A DNA stretch of 64,000 bases from Xestospongia muta (GCA_963693285.1 OY848918.1:21277484-21341483), one strand, 5' to 3'. Counted from the stretch's first letter, positions 23,079 through 36,653 are shown. The notes: generated by a model not told the origin, from the letters alone. Made by a program: numbers and translations.

Positions 23079-24788
23079 GTAATTTTTCCAATTTTTTTAG
23101 TCATTTTCATAAAGTGACTTTATAACTACAGAAAACTGGAATTAATGATGTCATGGTGACATTAATTAAAATTAAAATTATACTGTAGTTATTTATTAAA
23201 AAAGGAGGGTACAAACATGGCTTTGTAAAGATGTTATTTAGTTGAGACATAGGAAAGTCTAGTAATGAAACATTTTGAAAAACTCCAAAGTAAAATGTGG
23301 CCAAGTCTAAAGAACAATTATTATAAATGTCACTTAATTTTCAATAGTTACGAAGTGCAAATGTATGTTTAATCTCATTCTCATATCAAAACATGCATAA
23401 CACAATAGGACAGTTTAGTGACTTTTATAGGCAATGACACAGCCAATTGAGGTAATCTATGTCGACATCTATAAATAGTGACAAATTAATTTATCAAATA
23501 TATAAACATCATTTATTAATAAAATAAATATTACATATCTATTTCTAGTTACTATATAAGTTATTAAACTTTTCATCTGTATTACCTCTATAATTGCAAT
23601 CATCGAGATAATCATAATGGAGTATTGAGCCACTATATATAACACTCTTCTTCCAGTAGAAGACAGTTAAAGTGACACACTCCAAATACAGTTTCTAAAG
23701 CCTTAAATTAGATCATTTAATATAATACTGTCTATCATAAAAATAAAGGAATATTAACAGCCCTAAAAAGGTATTGTGATGATAACAGAATAGGTGAAGT
23801 TTGAATTGAAGGAGAAAGAGACACAAGAAAACTACAGGAAAGAGAAAAGGACCATGACAATCAAACAGAAGTATTAGAGAAGAATATTTACCTTTATTAA
23901 CATTCCCATTACTTGTATATCTCAAAATCTGGGTGCTTGTTTGTATAACTTGACTGATGATGTAAGAATATGTCCTATGATGACATCACTATGTGTCATA
24001 AAGATAATAATGTTAGGTTTGGTTTAGGGATGTCATCATAGTCAAGTTACATCAAGAACCACCCCAAGATCTCACAATTGAAATACTAGACTTCACCCAA
24101 ACCTCCGGCTCTTTGGAGTCAATACCTGGAAAAAACATCTTAGCTTACTGGATGGATGATGGATAGTATTATCAAAATAATGGACGAATACATGTATAGC
24201 GAATGAACAAATGAATGAATGGATGAATGGAAAATAGGTTGATATAATTTGACACAATGAACTATAGTCTGTTCGTGTTCACCTTTCCGGTAGAAAAATT
24301 ATCATAACTTTCTAATAACTCGACCAAATTCAAAATTTCAAAATCAGGTTGTCTCCTGACGACCATCCGGTTCTTTTGATGTCATTTTTAATATGAATAG
24401 GACCCACAAGAACAAAATTTGTTGTACTTTCCATAAGCGAAGTATAGGAGATGCCAATGACCATGAGGAATGTGATCTCGTGAATTTCGTTAATCAACAA
24501 AATGGCTGCCGCTTGAAGAGAGAAACCAGTACGGTAAGAAATACATTCTAACTGTAAAAGTTTAATCACATAGATAGGTAAAATAAATTGAATATAACTA
24601 TTGTGTATGAGAATGAATGCAAACAGAAGTATTACTGAATTCAGACTTCGATAACCAATAAAATTATAAAAGTTACGACAGTGGTAATACATTGTAAGGT
24701 ACAAAGGTGCTGGTCTGTGTTGTTTTACTTTCTGTAGAAATGTCTTTTTAATGTCCTTGTAGTCATATTTTATGCTATGTTCATCTAA
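23079..24788. other. Intergenic region with small inverted repeat
   Basis: No gene supported. TAACTTGACTGATGATG (about 23946) and its near-complement ATCATAGTCAAGTTAC (about 24034) form an inverted repeat with an ~70-nt loop, possibly a small MITE. A 124-codon hydrophobic minus-strand ORF (24330-24704) is interrupted in the unit C copy and has no recognisable domain. Confidence 0.4.
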
Positions 24789-25643
24789 CTATCTTTTAAT
24801 ATCATCTTTTCTGTTTGCAGTTGTTGGAGGTTTGTCCTTTTGTTTGTTGTGGTACGAAGCATTGTCTAAAACTATCACAGATGTAGGTGGAATGTTTGGA
24901 AGTAGCTGTTGTATAAACCACTCTATAAAGTGTTCTGAGTTCATTTTGTCATGATAGTATGCGGAGTTTGTCTTAGATCTAAAAACCAAGTCTGCACCAG
25001 GAACCCAACCTTCCACTCCACCAGCATGAACCACAATCAATCATTGACCTTTCCCACTTGGCACCTTCCATCCTCCTTTACCATCAACGTCTACCCAAAT
25101 ATGTTCTTTACAGTGATGTGTGTTTACCCATGTTTTGTCAGTATAGATTATTGTCCTGTTGTCATTTCTTAGTTTACCTATCATTTGCAAGTATGTATGT
25201 CTTTGTTCCAGTATATTATGTTGTTCATATATGTATTGTTTATTGTCTCTTTTCTTGTATGAAAACGCCAACTCTCATAGAACCTTCCATACACAAAACG
25301 TACCACCTCCGAAAACTCCATCCTCTGTCAAGTTAGCTAAAATAGTAGACAATATGGGATATTGTTGGTGTGTGTAAAAGCTATGAACAGTACGTCCTAT
25401 TACTTCTTTATTAAAAGAGTCTGGATTCACACGTACCCTAGATGTTGTGTATTGTTTAACAAGAGTCAGTAATTTACCTTCTTGAGAAATATATTCATTA
25501 TGAATGTTACGCACACTTCTTATTGATACACCTGTAGCCTCTGCTGTACGTTCTACAATTCTCTCTCTCTTAATTGAGCTTCCTTTTCTTTTCTCTTTCT
25601 CAAAGAACTGCCTTACATTTTCAATAACATATTCATTGATCAT
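24789..25643 (-). pseudogene. Tc1/IS630-type transposase, dead (unit B)
   Basis: One continuous frame carries a helix-turn-helix region (KRERIVERTAEATGVSIRSV), the first catalytic Asp in IIYTDKTWV, the conserved HIWVDVDGKGGWKVPSGKG, and the second Asp in VIVLDNASYHNKQKDKPP. The frame stops soon after, before any third acidic residue. It is also broken twice by TGA: after CVWKVL (25272-25274) and after PSGKGQ (about 25038-25040). The family has Arg at or near both places, so C-to-T changes at CGA are likely. The 5' end is missing because the frame joins a MACPF fragment at about 25643. All three copies share both stops, so the element died before the unit duplicated. Confidence 0.85.
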
Positions 25644-26115
25644 TGAATAATTGAGCAGCTTTTTTCTGAATATCAGTTGTCAATGATGTACTAACATCAA
25701 CTAATCCAGAGTATCCTGCAGAAGCTTTGACATTGATGCTAGAAGAATAAGGGTTTAGAGTAGTTTGTTGTAGAAAATTCTGAACGTACTCAAAATCAAC
25801 CACCCATTTTCAATGCTGTTACAATGTGAGTTCTGTATTGTTGAATAAATATCAAATAATCTTGTTTTGTTGACGAGTTTAAAACCTGGGGAAGATAATT
25901 TACAGCAGAGACAAAACTATCTGAGAATGGAGCATCATGTATTGAGGCACCATAAGCTTCACATTGTGACTGAGAACTGATGAATAATGTCCAGAAAAAC
26001 TTGCTCCCCAGCCATTGAAACTTGCATCAACATGTATTTTAAGAGAATCCATATATGAAGCTGTATCTCTGTTGATTCTACTAGAAAATGAAAAGGAACA
26101 GGACTGAGTGTTAAG
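25644..26115 (-). pseudogene. M-type MACPF fragment joined to dead transposase (unit B)
   Basis: Minus-strand similarity to M exon 2 runs from about CSFSFSSR (26108) to QKKAAQLFN (25650), including DSLKIHVDASF and the MACPF core. It lacks both ends, has an internal deletion of about 45 bp near 26000 relative to intact M genes, and contains frame breaks. At the downstream side it runs straight into the transposase; at the upstream side similarity stops at GGACTGAGTGTTAAGG. Confidence 0.85.
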
Positions 26116-26388
26116 GATAAGGCATGTCTACAGTAATACTAATAAATTCACGACATATTAAACTGTAGTACATAGAAATAGCCAATTGATATCACACCAT
26201 TATATCAGGATATCATTGTAAAATGTAACAACAGCAGAAATCTTTATATGTAAACACAGCATAGAGTGTTGCTGTCTGGAACAAGTGAAATATTGCTATT
26301 CTCTACTACTCAAGTTACTCAAGCACGTGGTATTGTCTGTTATTGAACAAGGATAGGTCTTTTACTGGTTATCAGCTGTATATGAGAC

Positions 26389-26439
<51 letters not shown>

Positions 26440-27547
26440 TGTCTCATGGCTGACCACTAAGAGAGTCAACAAGTTATTTTTAGACTTCTATTACAAAAAG
26501 AAACCGCAAAAAGGCTTAAAATGGTAAGACAAGACAGTATATATATAGTTGATTCAAGCAATGATTGAATAACGAGTAATGATTGAATAACGCAGGGTTA
26601 ATAGTGGACAGCTATAAGTCCACGTTCTTTCCTACTTTCATAACAACAAGAGGTATATTGTCTGGTCTTCAGTTAAAATAAAACAAACATTGGTTGTACT
26701 TATCAAGTATAATAATATCTTTTGGTTTTATTTTTTTTTACACCAACAATATCGTTATTCTGTCTTCTGACTGTCTCTTTTCTACAAATAACTTGGACAA
26801 ACTATGGACTAGAAACAAGTTAGTGATGACTTCACCATGATATATATTTTATTCAGATATTAGAAGTAATCATTGACCTTAAATTTTTAATGCCTTCATA
26901 TAAAATTGCTTAGAAGTTTTACTTATGGTAATTGTTGTTTTCAGCAAAATAATTCTCTTTGTTTATGTTTGGCTTCTTGTGTTAAAGACAATTTGAGTTT
27001 TAGAATTATAGAAAATTAACAATTATATACTGTTTATACTGTTGATTTATACTGTTTAATAATGCATGTTCTTCCATAGTGTTTGAAGAGAAAGAAGACT
27101 TAAAATGTTTCATATATACATACATACATATACATTGTATGGATCAAATACCATATTATAAAAGTCTATTGTTACTCAGTACTGTTAAAGCTATAAGACT
27201 ATTGTATTCAGTAGATATTGTGCAACACAAACTTTAAGAATTCAATCAAGCTAATTTTTCAAACTAATAGAACATTATGGAATAGCACTTTTTAATTTAT
27301 TACATAATAGATATCTTAAATTAATATAAGGTTTGCATAAGAGATAACTAGGGATACCACATCTTAATATCTCAAAAAATCTGTCGTTTGCTAGCAAAGA
27401 TGAACTTTGAAATAATAATTTCTTTAAACAATAGTGTATTGTATTTAAAGAACAAAAGAAATTAATTTATTAATTTTGCTTAAAGTCCTATTGTATCAAA
27501 ACCAATATGTAATTAATCCTTCACAGACTAACTAGCTAATATAATAG
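26116..27547. other. Intergenic region before M gene C
   Basis: No gene seen. An AT microsatellite lies at about 26393-26436. From about 26930 the DNA matches the 3' flank of the other M genes (3770-4399 and 11390-11879). Confidence 0.55.
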
Positions 27548-30500
27548 TTAATAAAAGCTCAAGCAGTCATATGTTAGACACTTAAAAAGTTCTTCAAAAG
27601 GAGTGTTATCATCTATATCAGGATCTCTATAAAAGGTTCCTGTCTCCATCGATCCTGAATTGCCAAGTTCAGGATAACCATCCCCAATCATGAACATTCC
27701 ATATTCTTTGACTTCAATTTTTGTACATCTTGTTAAACATTGATCAGCAACACACACATGTGTATCTGCCTGATGAAGTTCATAAACGTTAAAGCCATCA
27801 GAAAGAGTTGAGTAGCCATTCGGACATTTATACCGAAATGACCCAGCAAATAATGGATTGATCACACCTATTGCACCAGTAATAAGTTTTGAAGGTGCCC
27901 TACGAGAATCGACTAAAGCAGTATATCCAGTAATGTTTTTATTTGCTCCTCCATAATAAGCTCCTAAAACACGAAGGTTAGGATCTGTTTGATAATGAGT
28001 CCAGAATGCACTTTTAATAGTACTTAAGGGTATATTTATGTATTGATTGGACGTAACTACTCGGATAACGTCACTTTTAGCAGGACCAAAATCTTTATGA
28101 CAAAGACTTGTATCAAGAGCATGTGCCATACAATAGTCCAATGTGACATTACGTAAATTTTGTTTCTTCTTATTAATGTTAGGGATATCAGGGAAGTATT
28201 GTGAAGTAAAGTACTTATACATTTCAGTCAAAGTGTATGATAATGGAAGAGGATTGTCTTTTACTGTTTGTGCCCACTGAAAAGCAGTTCCATTTTCATC
28301 CACAGGTGGGTTTCCTCCAACTTGATATATTTTGTAGCTGCGACGTTGATCATTGAACGATTGAGCAGCTTTTTTCTGAATATCAGTTGCCAACGATGCA
28401 CTGACATCAACTGTTCCAGAGTATCCTGCAGAAGCTTTGACGTTGATACCAGAAGAACAAAGGTTAGAGTAGTTTGTTGCAGAAATTTCTGAACGCACTC
28501 CAAATCGACCGCCCATTTTCAATGCTGTAACAATGTGAGTTCCATACTGTTCAATAAATGTCAAATAAACAGATTTTGTGGACGAGTTTAAAACCTCGGG
28601 AAGATAACGTACTCCATTGACAAAACCATCTGAGAATGGAGCATCATCTACTGAGGCACCATATGCTTCACACTGTGCCTGAGAACTGATGTATAATGTC
28701 TGACGACTTTGTGTAGATTGATGAACTTGCTGATAATCTGCACTAGCAGAGAAACTTGCTCCCCATCCCTTGAAACTTGCATCAACGTGTATTTTAAGAG
28801 AATCCATGTATGAAGCTGTATCTTTGTTGACTCTGCTAGAAAATGAAAAGGAACAGGACTGAGCATCATTGACAGTGGTATGATCTGGAATTGAATATCG
28901 ACCATCAGCAGTAGTTAGACCTTGGTTATAAGTGAATCGAAAAATCCCTAAACCTAAAAACCCCGAGTCCAAACCACCTGTGTTTTGAGGATTTCCCCTA
29001 AAAATATCATAGGATGACCCCAGGTAACCAATGTTAGGATATTTTGGTTTTGATTCAGCTAAAGGTTCATATATTACTAGAGAAAAAAAGCACAATAAAT
29101 AAAATTATTATAATTGCATGTCATTAAACATAATTATAGTTAGAAAGACAATGCATTACTCTTTTATTATCAAATACATGCTAAAGGTTAGATTAATTTT
29201 TAATAATAAAAGTATGTAGTTTCCTATAGTTTTGTCGTTCATTGCTAATTTGTTTGATGTAATTTCTAATTATTTAGCTTGTCACCATATGTTAGCTATG
29301 TGAGCCTTTATCTCCTCACATTTTATCTAGAACACTTGCAGGCATATATTATGTTTGTCTTTTTCACTATATAACTATAAAAAGATACATACATTAGCAT
29401 TTTCATTACTGTTACTCACATCAATAGTTTATACACATATATATGATTAATCTCAAAAACTGCTCGACAATTTTCTTTCATTTAAAATTTTAAACAAGTT
29501 GAAAATATTAAATTTTCTATTTGTGCTCTTCAAATAGATATGGAAGACTTGTGTAGAAAAAAGAAAGGAATTTAAACATGTTCGATACATTGATTAATCA
29601 GGAAGTGACATTTCTTTAACAATTACAGGTGTTCTAACAATTAACTATGGCTTCCTACCGGAAGAATAATATAACTAATAATAAATGAAAAAATGCACTA
29701 AAGTGCTCAACCTCGCTGCGGTGCCCAGTGTAAATCTATACTGCAGAGTGCATGTAACATGTACATTTAAGACTGGACAAGGTGTGGTCAAATTATTGAT
29801 AGAATCACGTGATGCACATTGCAAACTGTTGTTTGATTTTTATTTTATTTTACTTATATTCTTTAGCTGCTCTAAGGTAAAACACTAAAGAAACAACTAG
29901 AAGAAAGTCTACTTATATAACAAAGCAACAAACCTAAAAATAGAATATACCAAATAAGGAATATACTAAATATAAATAAAAGCTCTAAACTATGATATGG
30001 TAATGAAGTAAACTGTTCAGAAAGCAGTTTTATGTCTTACTTAGGACGAATCTTCCCTCCTCCCGATTGGCGATAAGAATATTGACGGGGAGTGGGCGGG
30101 TTTAAATTTCCTCCTGTTGCTCATCAGAGGAGTGTTTCGAGTTGTTTACGGATACTATCTTCAGTTACCTTCCGGAATGAAATACCTTTTTCTTGCTAGG
30201 GCACGTAGGCACACCAGTCACAGCAACTGAATACTTATTATGGACAAGGCTCAGCAGCAAGACAGATTTTAGTCACAGAACTCACTCCAGGCTGTCCAGA
30301 CACCTGAAGCGCAACTAACGAGATGGAAACTGTGACAGTAATTCGACTAGCTTTTCTTATCTTTAGATTTAGATAAGACTTCCTTCAAGAAGTGCTAACA
30401 AAGACCTGGTGCTTGTCCTAGAGAGAAATAGCTCTAGGATGTAAAAATGCTTGAGTGCCTTTTAATGGCTCAGCATTTCTCTTAAATCAAAGGGAAAAAA

Positions 30501-31056
30501 GCTTTGTCGTTTACTGGGTACTTTGCACTCTCATTGATATGTCTGTGAAGCTGTAACTGAGTAAGTAATAGTATCATTCAATTGACAAGCAAGATTAAGT
30601 GCTAGATTCGGTGATGAATGCTTCTCTGAGCCTTTACATGACGCTTTAAATGTTTCAATATTTCATATACAAAATTTATCTATTAGTAGCAGTTTCTTCA
30701 GTGCTTTGAGACGTTTCTTGAAAACGTTACTTTGCAAGTCCACAAAACACTTTTCAGATCTTTTCTAATGATTGCTTCAACCAACGGCCCTCTGTCTTGC
30801 TAATCCCTATTCCTTTAAGATTCTCTACAGCATACTAAAAAATCTCCACATTAATTTTTTTTACTTTTCAAGAAACGGCACTTTACCTCTGCAGCCTGAA
30901 AATTCTTTTGCGAGTTTTAAGCTTTCATTTTCTTTGACGATGTTCTTGATACTACTGTTGTAAAGTCTGCATGTTTTTCTATTCGTTGCTAAATGTTGGT
31001 AGCTGCTAACGCTTTGCTTGCCAAGTTATAGCAGTTCAAAAAAACAGGCAGTGCAG

Positions 31057-31089
<33 letters not shown>

Positions 31090-31433
31090 GACAGACTACA
31101 GTACCCTCGCTTTGCACCCACGCACAGCGAAGTTAACTACCATAAAAATTCTGGTCCATCGTTTAGTGCATACAATACGCATGCACAAGAAGAATGCGTA
31201 AAACGCCTGCAAGTAGCGTGCTAATGGTAGAAATCTTTACGCAGTTTCGTCAAAATAAAGTTTTAAATTTAAAAAATGTTATTAAATTAAGCTTCATATA
31301 ATTTAAATTATTATTTTAGTGACTTACAGCACTCTTCTGTATCACATTGAGACAGTAATGATTGCTCTGGAAAGAGGTGGCAGTTAACCAGTACTGGTAG
31401 AAGACACATCATTAGAATTTGAGCGAAATCCAT
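27548..31433 (-). CDS. Pair C MACPF gene, M type, secreted, intact
   Basis: Same model as pair B: exon 1 31433-31328 (signal peptide MDFAQILMMCLLPVLVNC), intron 31327-29059 (2269 bp) containing the TGCACTAAA-ended insert, exon 2 29058-27548; 538 aa. The MACPF signature is YLTFIEQYGTHI. It differs from the pair B protein at scattered sites, such as SKPK for SPPK at the mature N-terminus, TIKSAFW for IAKSAFW and GSFRY for MSFRY, and is identical in exon 2 to the pair D protein. Confidence 0.88.
29694..31170. mobile_element. Intronic TGCACTAAA-ended insert (pair C)
   Basis: Near-identical to 14026-15499. The inner terminal repeat reads AACCTCGCTG on the left and the matching right half has decayed to CAGCGAAGTT. 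The CA microsatellite (about 31056-31080) is longer than in pair B. Confidence 0.45.
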
Positions 31434-31619
31434 TCTGATATTTATTGTATATATTCGTTTTAATGTTTAGGGCAGGCGCAGGCCAAACTGACGATAAGTC
31501 TTGGAAATACCTTATTATAAATTCGATTCCTCGTCTAAAATTGTTCGTCATAAACTCCTCCCTCTCTTGTAAGTCTATTTAAGAGAAAAACGCGTTTTAT
31601 CATTTATTTCACTGACAAG
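31434..31619. promoter_or_regulatory. Bidirectional promoter of pair C
   Basis: 186 bp, almost identical to pair B. The conserved block reads ACGATAAGTC here instead of ACGATTAGTC (31491-31500), a change shared with pair D. Confidence 0.65.
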
Positions 31620-33301
31620 ATGTCTTTACTCTTTTACGGATTGTTATCACTGCTAGCATTAGGGAGTACACTCGATGGTAAGTTGTTCTTTTGTTCACTC
31701 AGTATGTGTACACAAAGTAATTAAATTATTGCCTGGAGGATAAATCTTTCATTTTGCTTTACATACATACAGATTCACCACCTCGTTTTCCTAATATTGG
31801 TTATGTTGGAAGCACTTACAACATTTTCAAAGGAAATCCTCGTAGCACCACAGGATTAGACCCTGGATTTACTCTGCGCAATCTCTGCAAATTTTCCTAT
31901 CAAAATAACAACGAAACAGTTGATGGCCGTTATTCTATTCCAGATAACACACGTGCTACCGCTTCTTCCACGTGTAGCTTTGATTTTACGTCAGAAACAA
32001 CTGACAGTACTTCCTCATATTATGATTCTTTAAAGGTGGACGTCAGTGTTGACTTTGGTGGTTGGGGTGCTAGTTTTAGTGCTAGTGCTGATTACAAAGA
32101 AGTTCATGAAAACTCAGCTTCTCACGAGTATAGATACGTGTCGTCACATGCTACTTGTCAAGCATATATTGTTTCTGTTGAAATAGAAGATAAGACTTTG
32201 AATCCTGCATTTAAAAAAGCAGTGCAGAATCTCCCGTCAGAAACAACTACTTTAGAAGACTATGTCGACTTAATACAACATTGGGGAACACATGTTGTCA
32301 CTTCTGTGACTATGGGGGGTCGTTATGGAGTTCAGTCATCAGTAACAAACAATGACTACACCTCTATGGTATCAACTGGATTAGATATCAAAGTAGCAGC
32401 TAAATACTCTGGTATTGTTAGTTTAAATGCTAATGCAACAGCTAGCAGTGACAAAAAAAAAGCTAAAGAATTTGAAAGTTATCGTACAGACTACCAGATT
32501 TATCAGGTTGGTGGTAAACCCCCACTCAGTGAAACAATGTCAACTTTTGAATGGGCACAGACCGTCAAAGATAACCCTCTTCCTTTACTATATACATTAT
32601 TTCCGCTTAGAAACTATATTACATCACAATACTTTCCTAATGACAAAGATATATCAATAAAGCAGTCAAACCTGTATAAAGCGACTACTCAATATTGTCA
32701 GTCACTGGAACTACCTGATATTACCTTTTGTATAAACAATGGTCCAACGTCTACTCCAAAAATCGAAGTCACCTTTGCAAAAAAATTTAGACCTCTACCA
32801 TGTAGTGATTCTCATTATTCATTTTATACTCCAATTTTAGATAACCCTAATTACAGAATCCTTGGAACATTGAAAAAATCCCAAGAAAAAGATTCTACAG
32901 TTGTGATAGTAAATGGCCAAAACCATCCTAATGAGCTGATACGAAGTGCAAAAAGCTGGGATAAGATATACTCGAGGCCTGATGGTCGTATGTCTGCCTT
33001 TAGACCAAATTGTGATGATGGATTTTTAAGTGTCTCTGATACGTTTTGTTGTGGTCAAAACATTGACTGTTTTGACTCTCTTCCAACCACCCTTCCCTGC
33101 ATCGCTGTTCAATGTTTGTCAGAGTGCGGACATTATGGATTTTATGATAATACTAATATTTCTATGATATCTTTCGGAAATGGAGTCCTAGGAAATAACT
33201 TTCGCTATTATGGTTATACATTTGCTAGGTATATGCAAGATTTCGCAATGCCACCAAGTGCAAAGAAATGCTTGAATTATAATTGTTTAACATTTATATA
33301 A
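31620..33301 (+). CDS. Pair C MACPF gene, P type, secreted, intact
   Basis: Exon 1 31620-31677 (signal peptide), intron 31678-31772 with GTAAG and ACATACAG borders, exon 2 31773-33301; 528 aa. Exon 2 is identical in protein to pair D, with only a few synonymous differences at DNA level, and differs from pair B at one residue. Domain order is as in pair B: signal peptide, SPPRFPNIGY, MACPF with YVDLIQHWGTH, Cys-rich tail. Confidence 0.9.
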
Positions 33302-33846
33302 TTAATTTAATACTTGTTTATGTACCATCACAGCAACAATCACCATGATAGAAACATATGTATCATCATAGTAACAATTACCATAGCAACATTATCATGA
33401 TATTACGAATTGGTTGTTTTAAGACTGAAAGCAATAGCTTTATACATTATGATATCAATTTTGTTACAAACATTTTAAAACCTTCCAATTATTTAAAAAC
33501 TTTCTATGCGTAATTGGCAAATGTAAAATTTAAAGATTATATGCATCAGTTTACTTATTTTTGAAACATAAATGATTTGATTATAATTATAAGGAATGAT
33601 CAGGAAAGCTTTTATAAACTTATGGATACAACCGATAACTTTTGTGTACACCTCCTGACACATAGATTGACAAGTAAAGCACACCATGTTATATAAGTGC
33701 AAACTGTATACATACCATAGCCTATTTACTTAAGTAATATACCTTTTATAGTTAAGATACTGTAAATGACTATCAAGAAAGATGACTAGTACTAGTGACA
33801 TATATATGAAGTTCATTCCTGCATACACTTCACTGTTTGTATGTAG
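33302..33846. other. 3' flank of P gene C
   Basis: No gene seen. Same as 17631-18180, including the ATTACCATAGCAAC repeats, but lacking a 10-bp GGTAGGCTAA-type segment (near 33607) that units B and D keep. Confidence 0.5.
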
Positions 33847-33954
33847 TTAGACAATGTGATAGAGGAATTCAGTAGGATACATGGAGGACATCAACCAAAT
33901 CCTCATTGTCTAGCTAGTTGTCAGACAATGTGTCAACTAGGATATCATCATTAG
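33847..33954 (+). other. Exon-like ORF LDNVIEEF, copy 1 of unit C
   Basis: Identical in reading to 18186-18293; no acceptor at its 5' edge. Confidence 0.35.
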
Positions 33955-34299
33955 CAGTTTATCAACAATGTTCATTGGATATTTAAGTACAAACATCAGT
34001 AAAATATAACAAGAAACTAATAAGAAAATGACTAATTCCAAAGACTTAGTCCACCAAGACATTTGATACTGATGGGAGTTAATCTGTTCCTTTTTCTTTA
34101 TAGTAAGAAATCTATTGCAATATCTCTTTTACAATGTAGTTATCAGTAATGGGAATTGATTTGCTGTTTTCTTCACTAAGTCCAATCCAAAAACCAACTC
34201 GATATTAAATTTATATCTATTGTTTAGTTTCCATGTATAATTACCATTCTATAAAGGACCAATAGAATCACAAATTCTAGGAATTATGTGGTCCATATA

Positions 34300-34620
34300 A
34301 AAAGCAACGGTACATATGTTACCATAACAACAATTACCTTAGCAACAACATGTGTGTTCTCATAGCAATTATTACCATGGCAACGATTACAATTGATTTT
34401 TTAGTAATAACAATTATTATTATTATCAATGACGATGACCTTACAGCAGAGTTGAAGGTCTACAACAAAATTTTAGATGTTTTATGTATTCATATAGTAT
34501 CAGTTACTATGGTGACAATAACCATAGCAACGATTGCCATCATACTGTAACAATTACCATGACAACATTACCATAGAGACAACATATACATCACCATATC
34601 AAGACTTACCAAAGCAACAT
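34300..34620. repeat. X-box-like repeat cluster, unit C
   Basis: Counterpart of 18640-18960 with the same ATTACCATGGCAAC and ATAACCATAGCAAC sites. Confidence 0.55.
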
Positions 34621-34803
34621 CATTATGACATTAATGTAAAGCCAAGTATCACTTTAGGACTTTAAAAATTGTATTGTAGCATTATCTTTCAACATTCTTA
34701 CTGTCATTGTAAAACCTACCAGTTATTTAATAAATAACTGTTGTCAAACTTCCATGAAAAACTGCCAATAACAGAATTAAGATTTGATCTGGTGCTTTGT
34801 TTA

Positions 34804-35512
34804 GTATAGTATGTAAGTCAATTGCCTACTCTCGTTCACAGACTAGCTAACATTATATGGAATTGGTCTGTTGCTTCGTATAATAATTAAGCCCATTGCC
34901 TTTTCTTGCTCACAGACTAGTTAACAGTAAAACAGTAAAGTAAATTTGTCTGTTGCTTCATATAATGAGGAAGCCCATTGCCTTCTCTTGTTGACAGAGT
35001 AGTTAACAGTATAGGAAATTGGTCTGTTGCTTCGTATAACGAGGAAGCCTATTGCCTTCTCTTGTTCACAGACTAGTTAACAGTAAAAGAAATTGGACTG
35101 TTGTTTCGTATAATGAGGAAGCCTATTGCCTTCTATTGTTCACAGACTAGTTAACAGTAAAAGAAATTGGTCTGTTGCTTCGTATAATGAGGAAGCCTAT
35201 TGCCTTCTCTTGTTCACAGACTAGTTAACAGTAAAAGAAATTGGTCTGTTGTTTCGTATAATGAGGAAGCCTATTGCCTTCTCTTGTTCACAGACTAGTT
35301 AACAGTAAAAGAAATTGGTCTGTTGCTTCGTATAATGAGGAAGCCTATTGCCTTCTCTTGTTCACAGACTAGTTAACAGTAAAAGAAATTGGTCTGTTGT
35401 TTCGTATAATGAGGAAGCCCATTGCCTTCTATTGTTCACAGACTAGTTAACAGTATAGGAAATAGGTCTGTTACTTCGTATAATGAGGAAGCCCATTGTC
35501 TTCTCTTGTTAA
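34804..35512. repeat. 74-bp minisatellite, about 9-10 copies
   Basis: Expanded by about four units relative to unit B. The inner units are nearly identical and alternate GTTGCTTCG and GTTGTTTCG, as expected if pairs of units were duplicated together. Confidence 0.8.
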
Positions 35513-36121
35513 AAGTTATACATACAACCGATAGCTCTTGTACACCTCCTGACATATAAACTGACCAGAAAAGCACACCATGTTATATAAATGCATACTG
35601 TATACTTACCATAGTCTATTTACTTAAGTATTACATCCTTTATAGTTAAAATACTGTAATTGACCTTTAAAGTAGTTGGACTATCAAGAAAGATGACTAG
35701 TGATATGTATATGAAGTTCATTCCTGCATACACTTCACTGTTTTATGTAGTTAGACAATGTGATAAAGCTATTACTAAACTATTACATCCTTCTACAGTT
35801 AAGATACTGTAATTGACCTTTAAAGTAGTTGGACTATCAACTAGTAATATGTATATGAAGTTCATTCCTGCTTACACTTCACTGTTTTACATAGTTACAC
35901 TGTAAAAATTGTTTTGTTAATTTAACTAATATATTATTATACAAGTTGCATGTAGCAAACTTAATATAATGCGAAAGTAAAAATAACACTGTTTTTATTA
36001 CTGATATACTAATAGGTACATAAATCAAAACAATGTTATGTCTATTTTCACATCATATTAGTTTACAACCTGCAAACTGTATAACAATACATCGGTTAAA
36101 TCAACAAATCAATTTTTACAG

Positions 36122-36230
36122 TTTAGACAATGTGATAGAGGAATTTAGTAGGATACATGGAGGACATCAACCAAATCCTCATTGTCTAGCTAGTTGTCAG
36201 ACAATGTGTCAACTAGGATATCATCATTAG
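36122..36230 (+). other. Exon-like ORF LDNVIEEF, copy 2 of unit C
   Basis: Preceded by the acceptor-like TTTTTACAG, as in 20166-20274, and carries H in the PNP-CLAS region. Confidence 0.35.
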
Positions 36231-36647
36231 CAGTTTGTCAACAATGTTCGTTGGACATTTAAGTACAAACATCAGTAAAAGGATAACAAGAAGCTCATAA
36301 GAAAATGACTAATTCCAAAGACTTATTCTAGCAAGATATTTGATACTGATCATCAGTAATTTTGGAGGTGTATTAAGTCCAATAGAGATAACCTTACTGA
36401 TCTATAATAGCAGTTTACATACACCTATAACATTTCCCTATTAATGACATTGCCTCTTTGACTCATATTATGTATATTAATTTATAAGCACAAATATTGA
36501 ATTATCTAAATTGATATTGATTGAAGGAATCATTTCTTGTAGAAACTATTTAAAAATTATAAAAATACTACCAAATGATAAATATTAAAATAATGAGGAT
36601 TGTTTAATGACATACATAATACAAATCTGGAATTTGACAAATGAATT

Positions 36648-36653
36648 CTTATT
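36648..36653. repeat. Target-site duplication, left (CTTATT)
   Basis: CTTATT stands directly before TACGAAAGCC. The same six bases follow the right end at 40575-40580. Units B and D have GAATTCTTATTAATG with one CTTATT. Confidence 0.9.

Noticed and set aside
24330..24704. 124-codon hydrophobic minus-strand ORF
   Set aside because: It is frameshifted in unit C, is rich in I/L/F/Y as expected for AT-rich DNA, and shows no domain or splice context.
31018..31224. His/Thr-repeat ORF
   Set aside because: It is produced by the CA microsatellite in the intronic insert.
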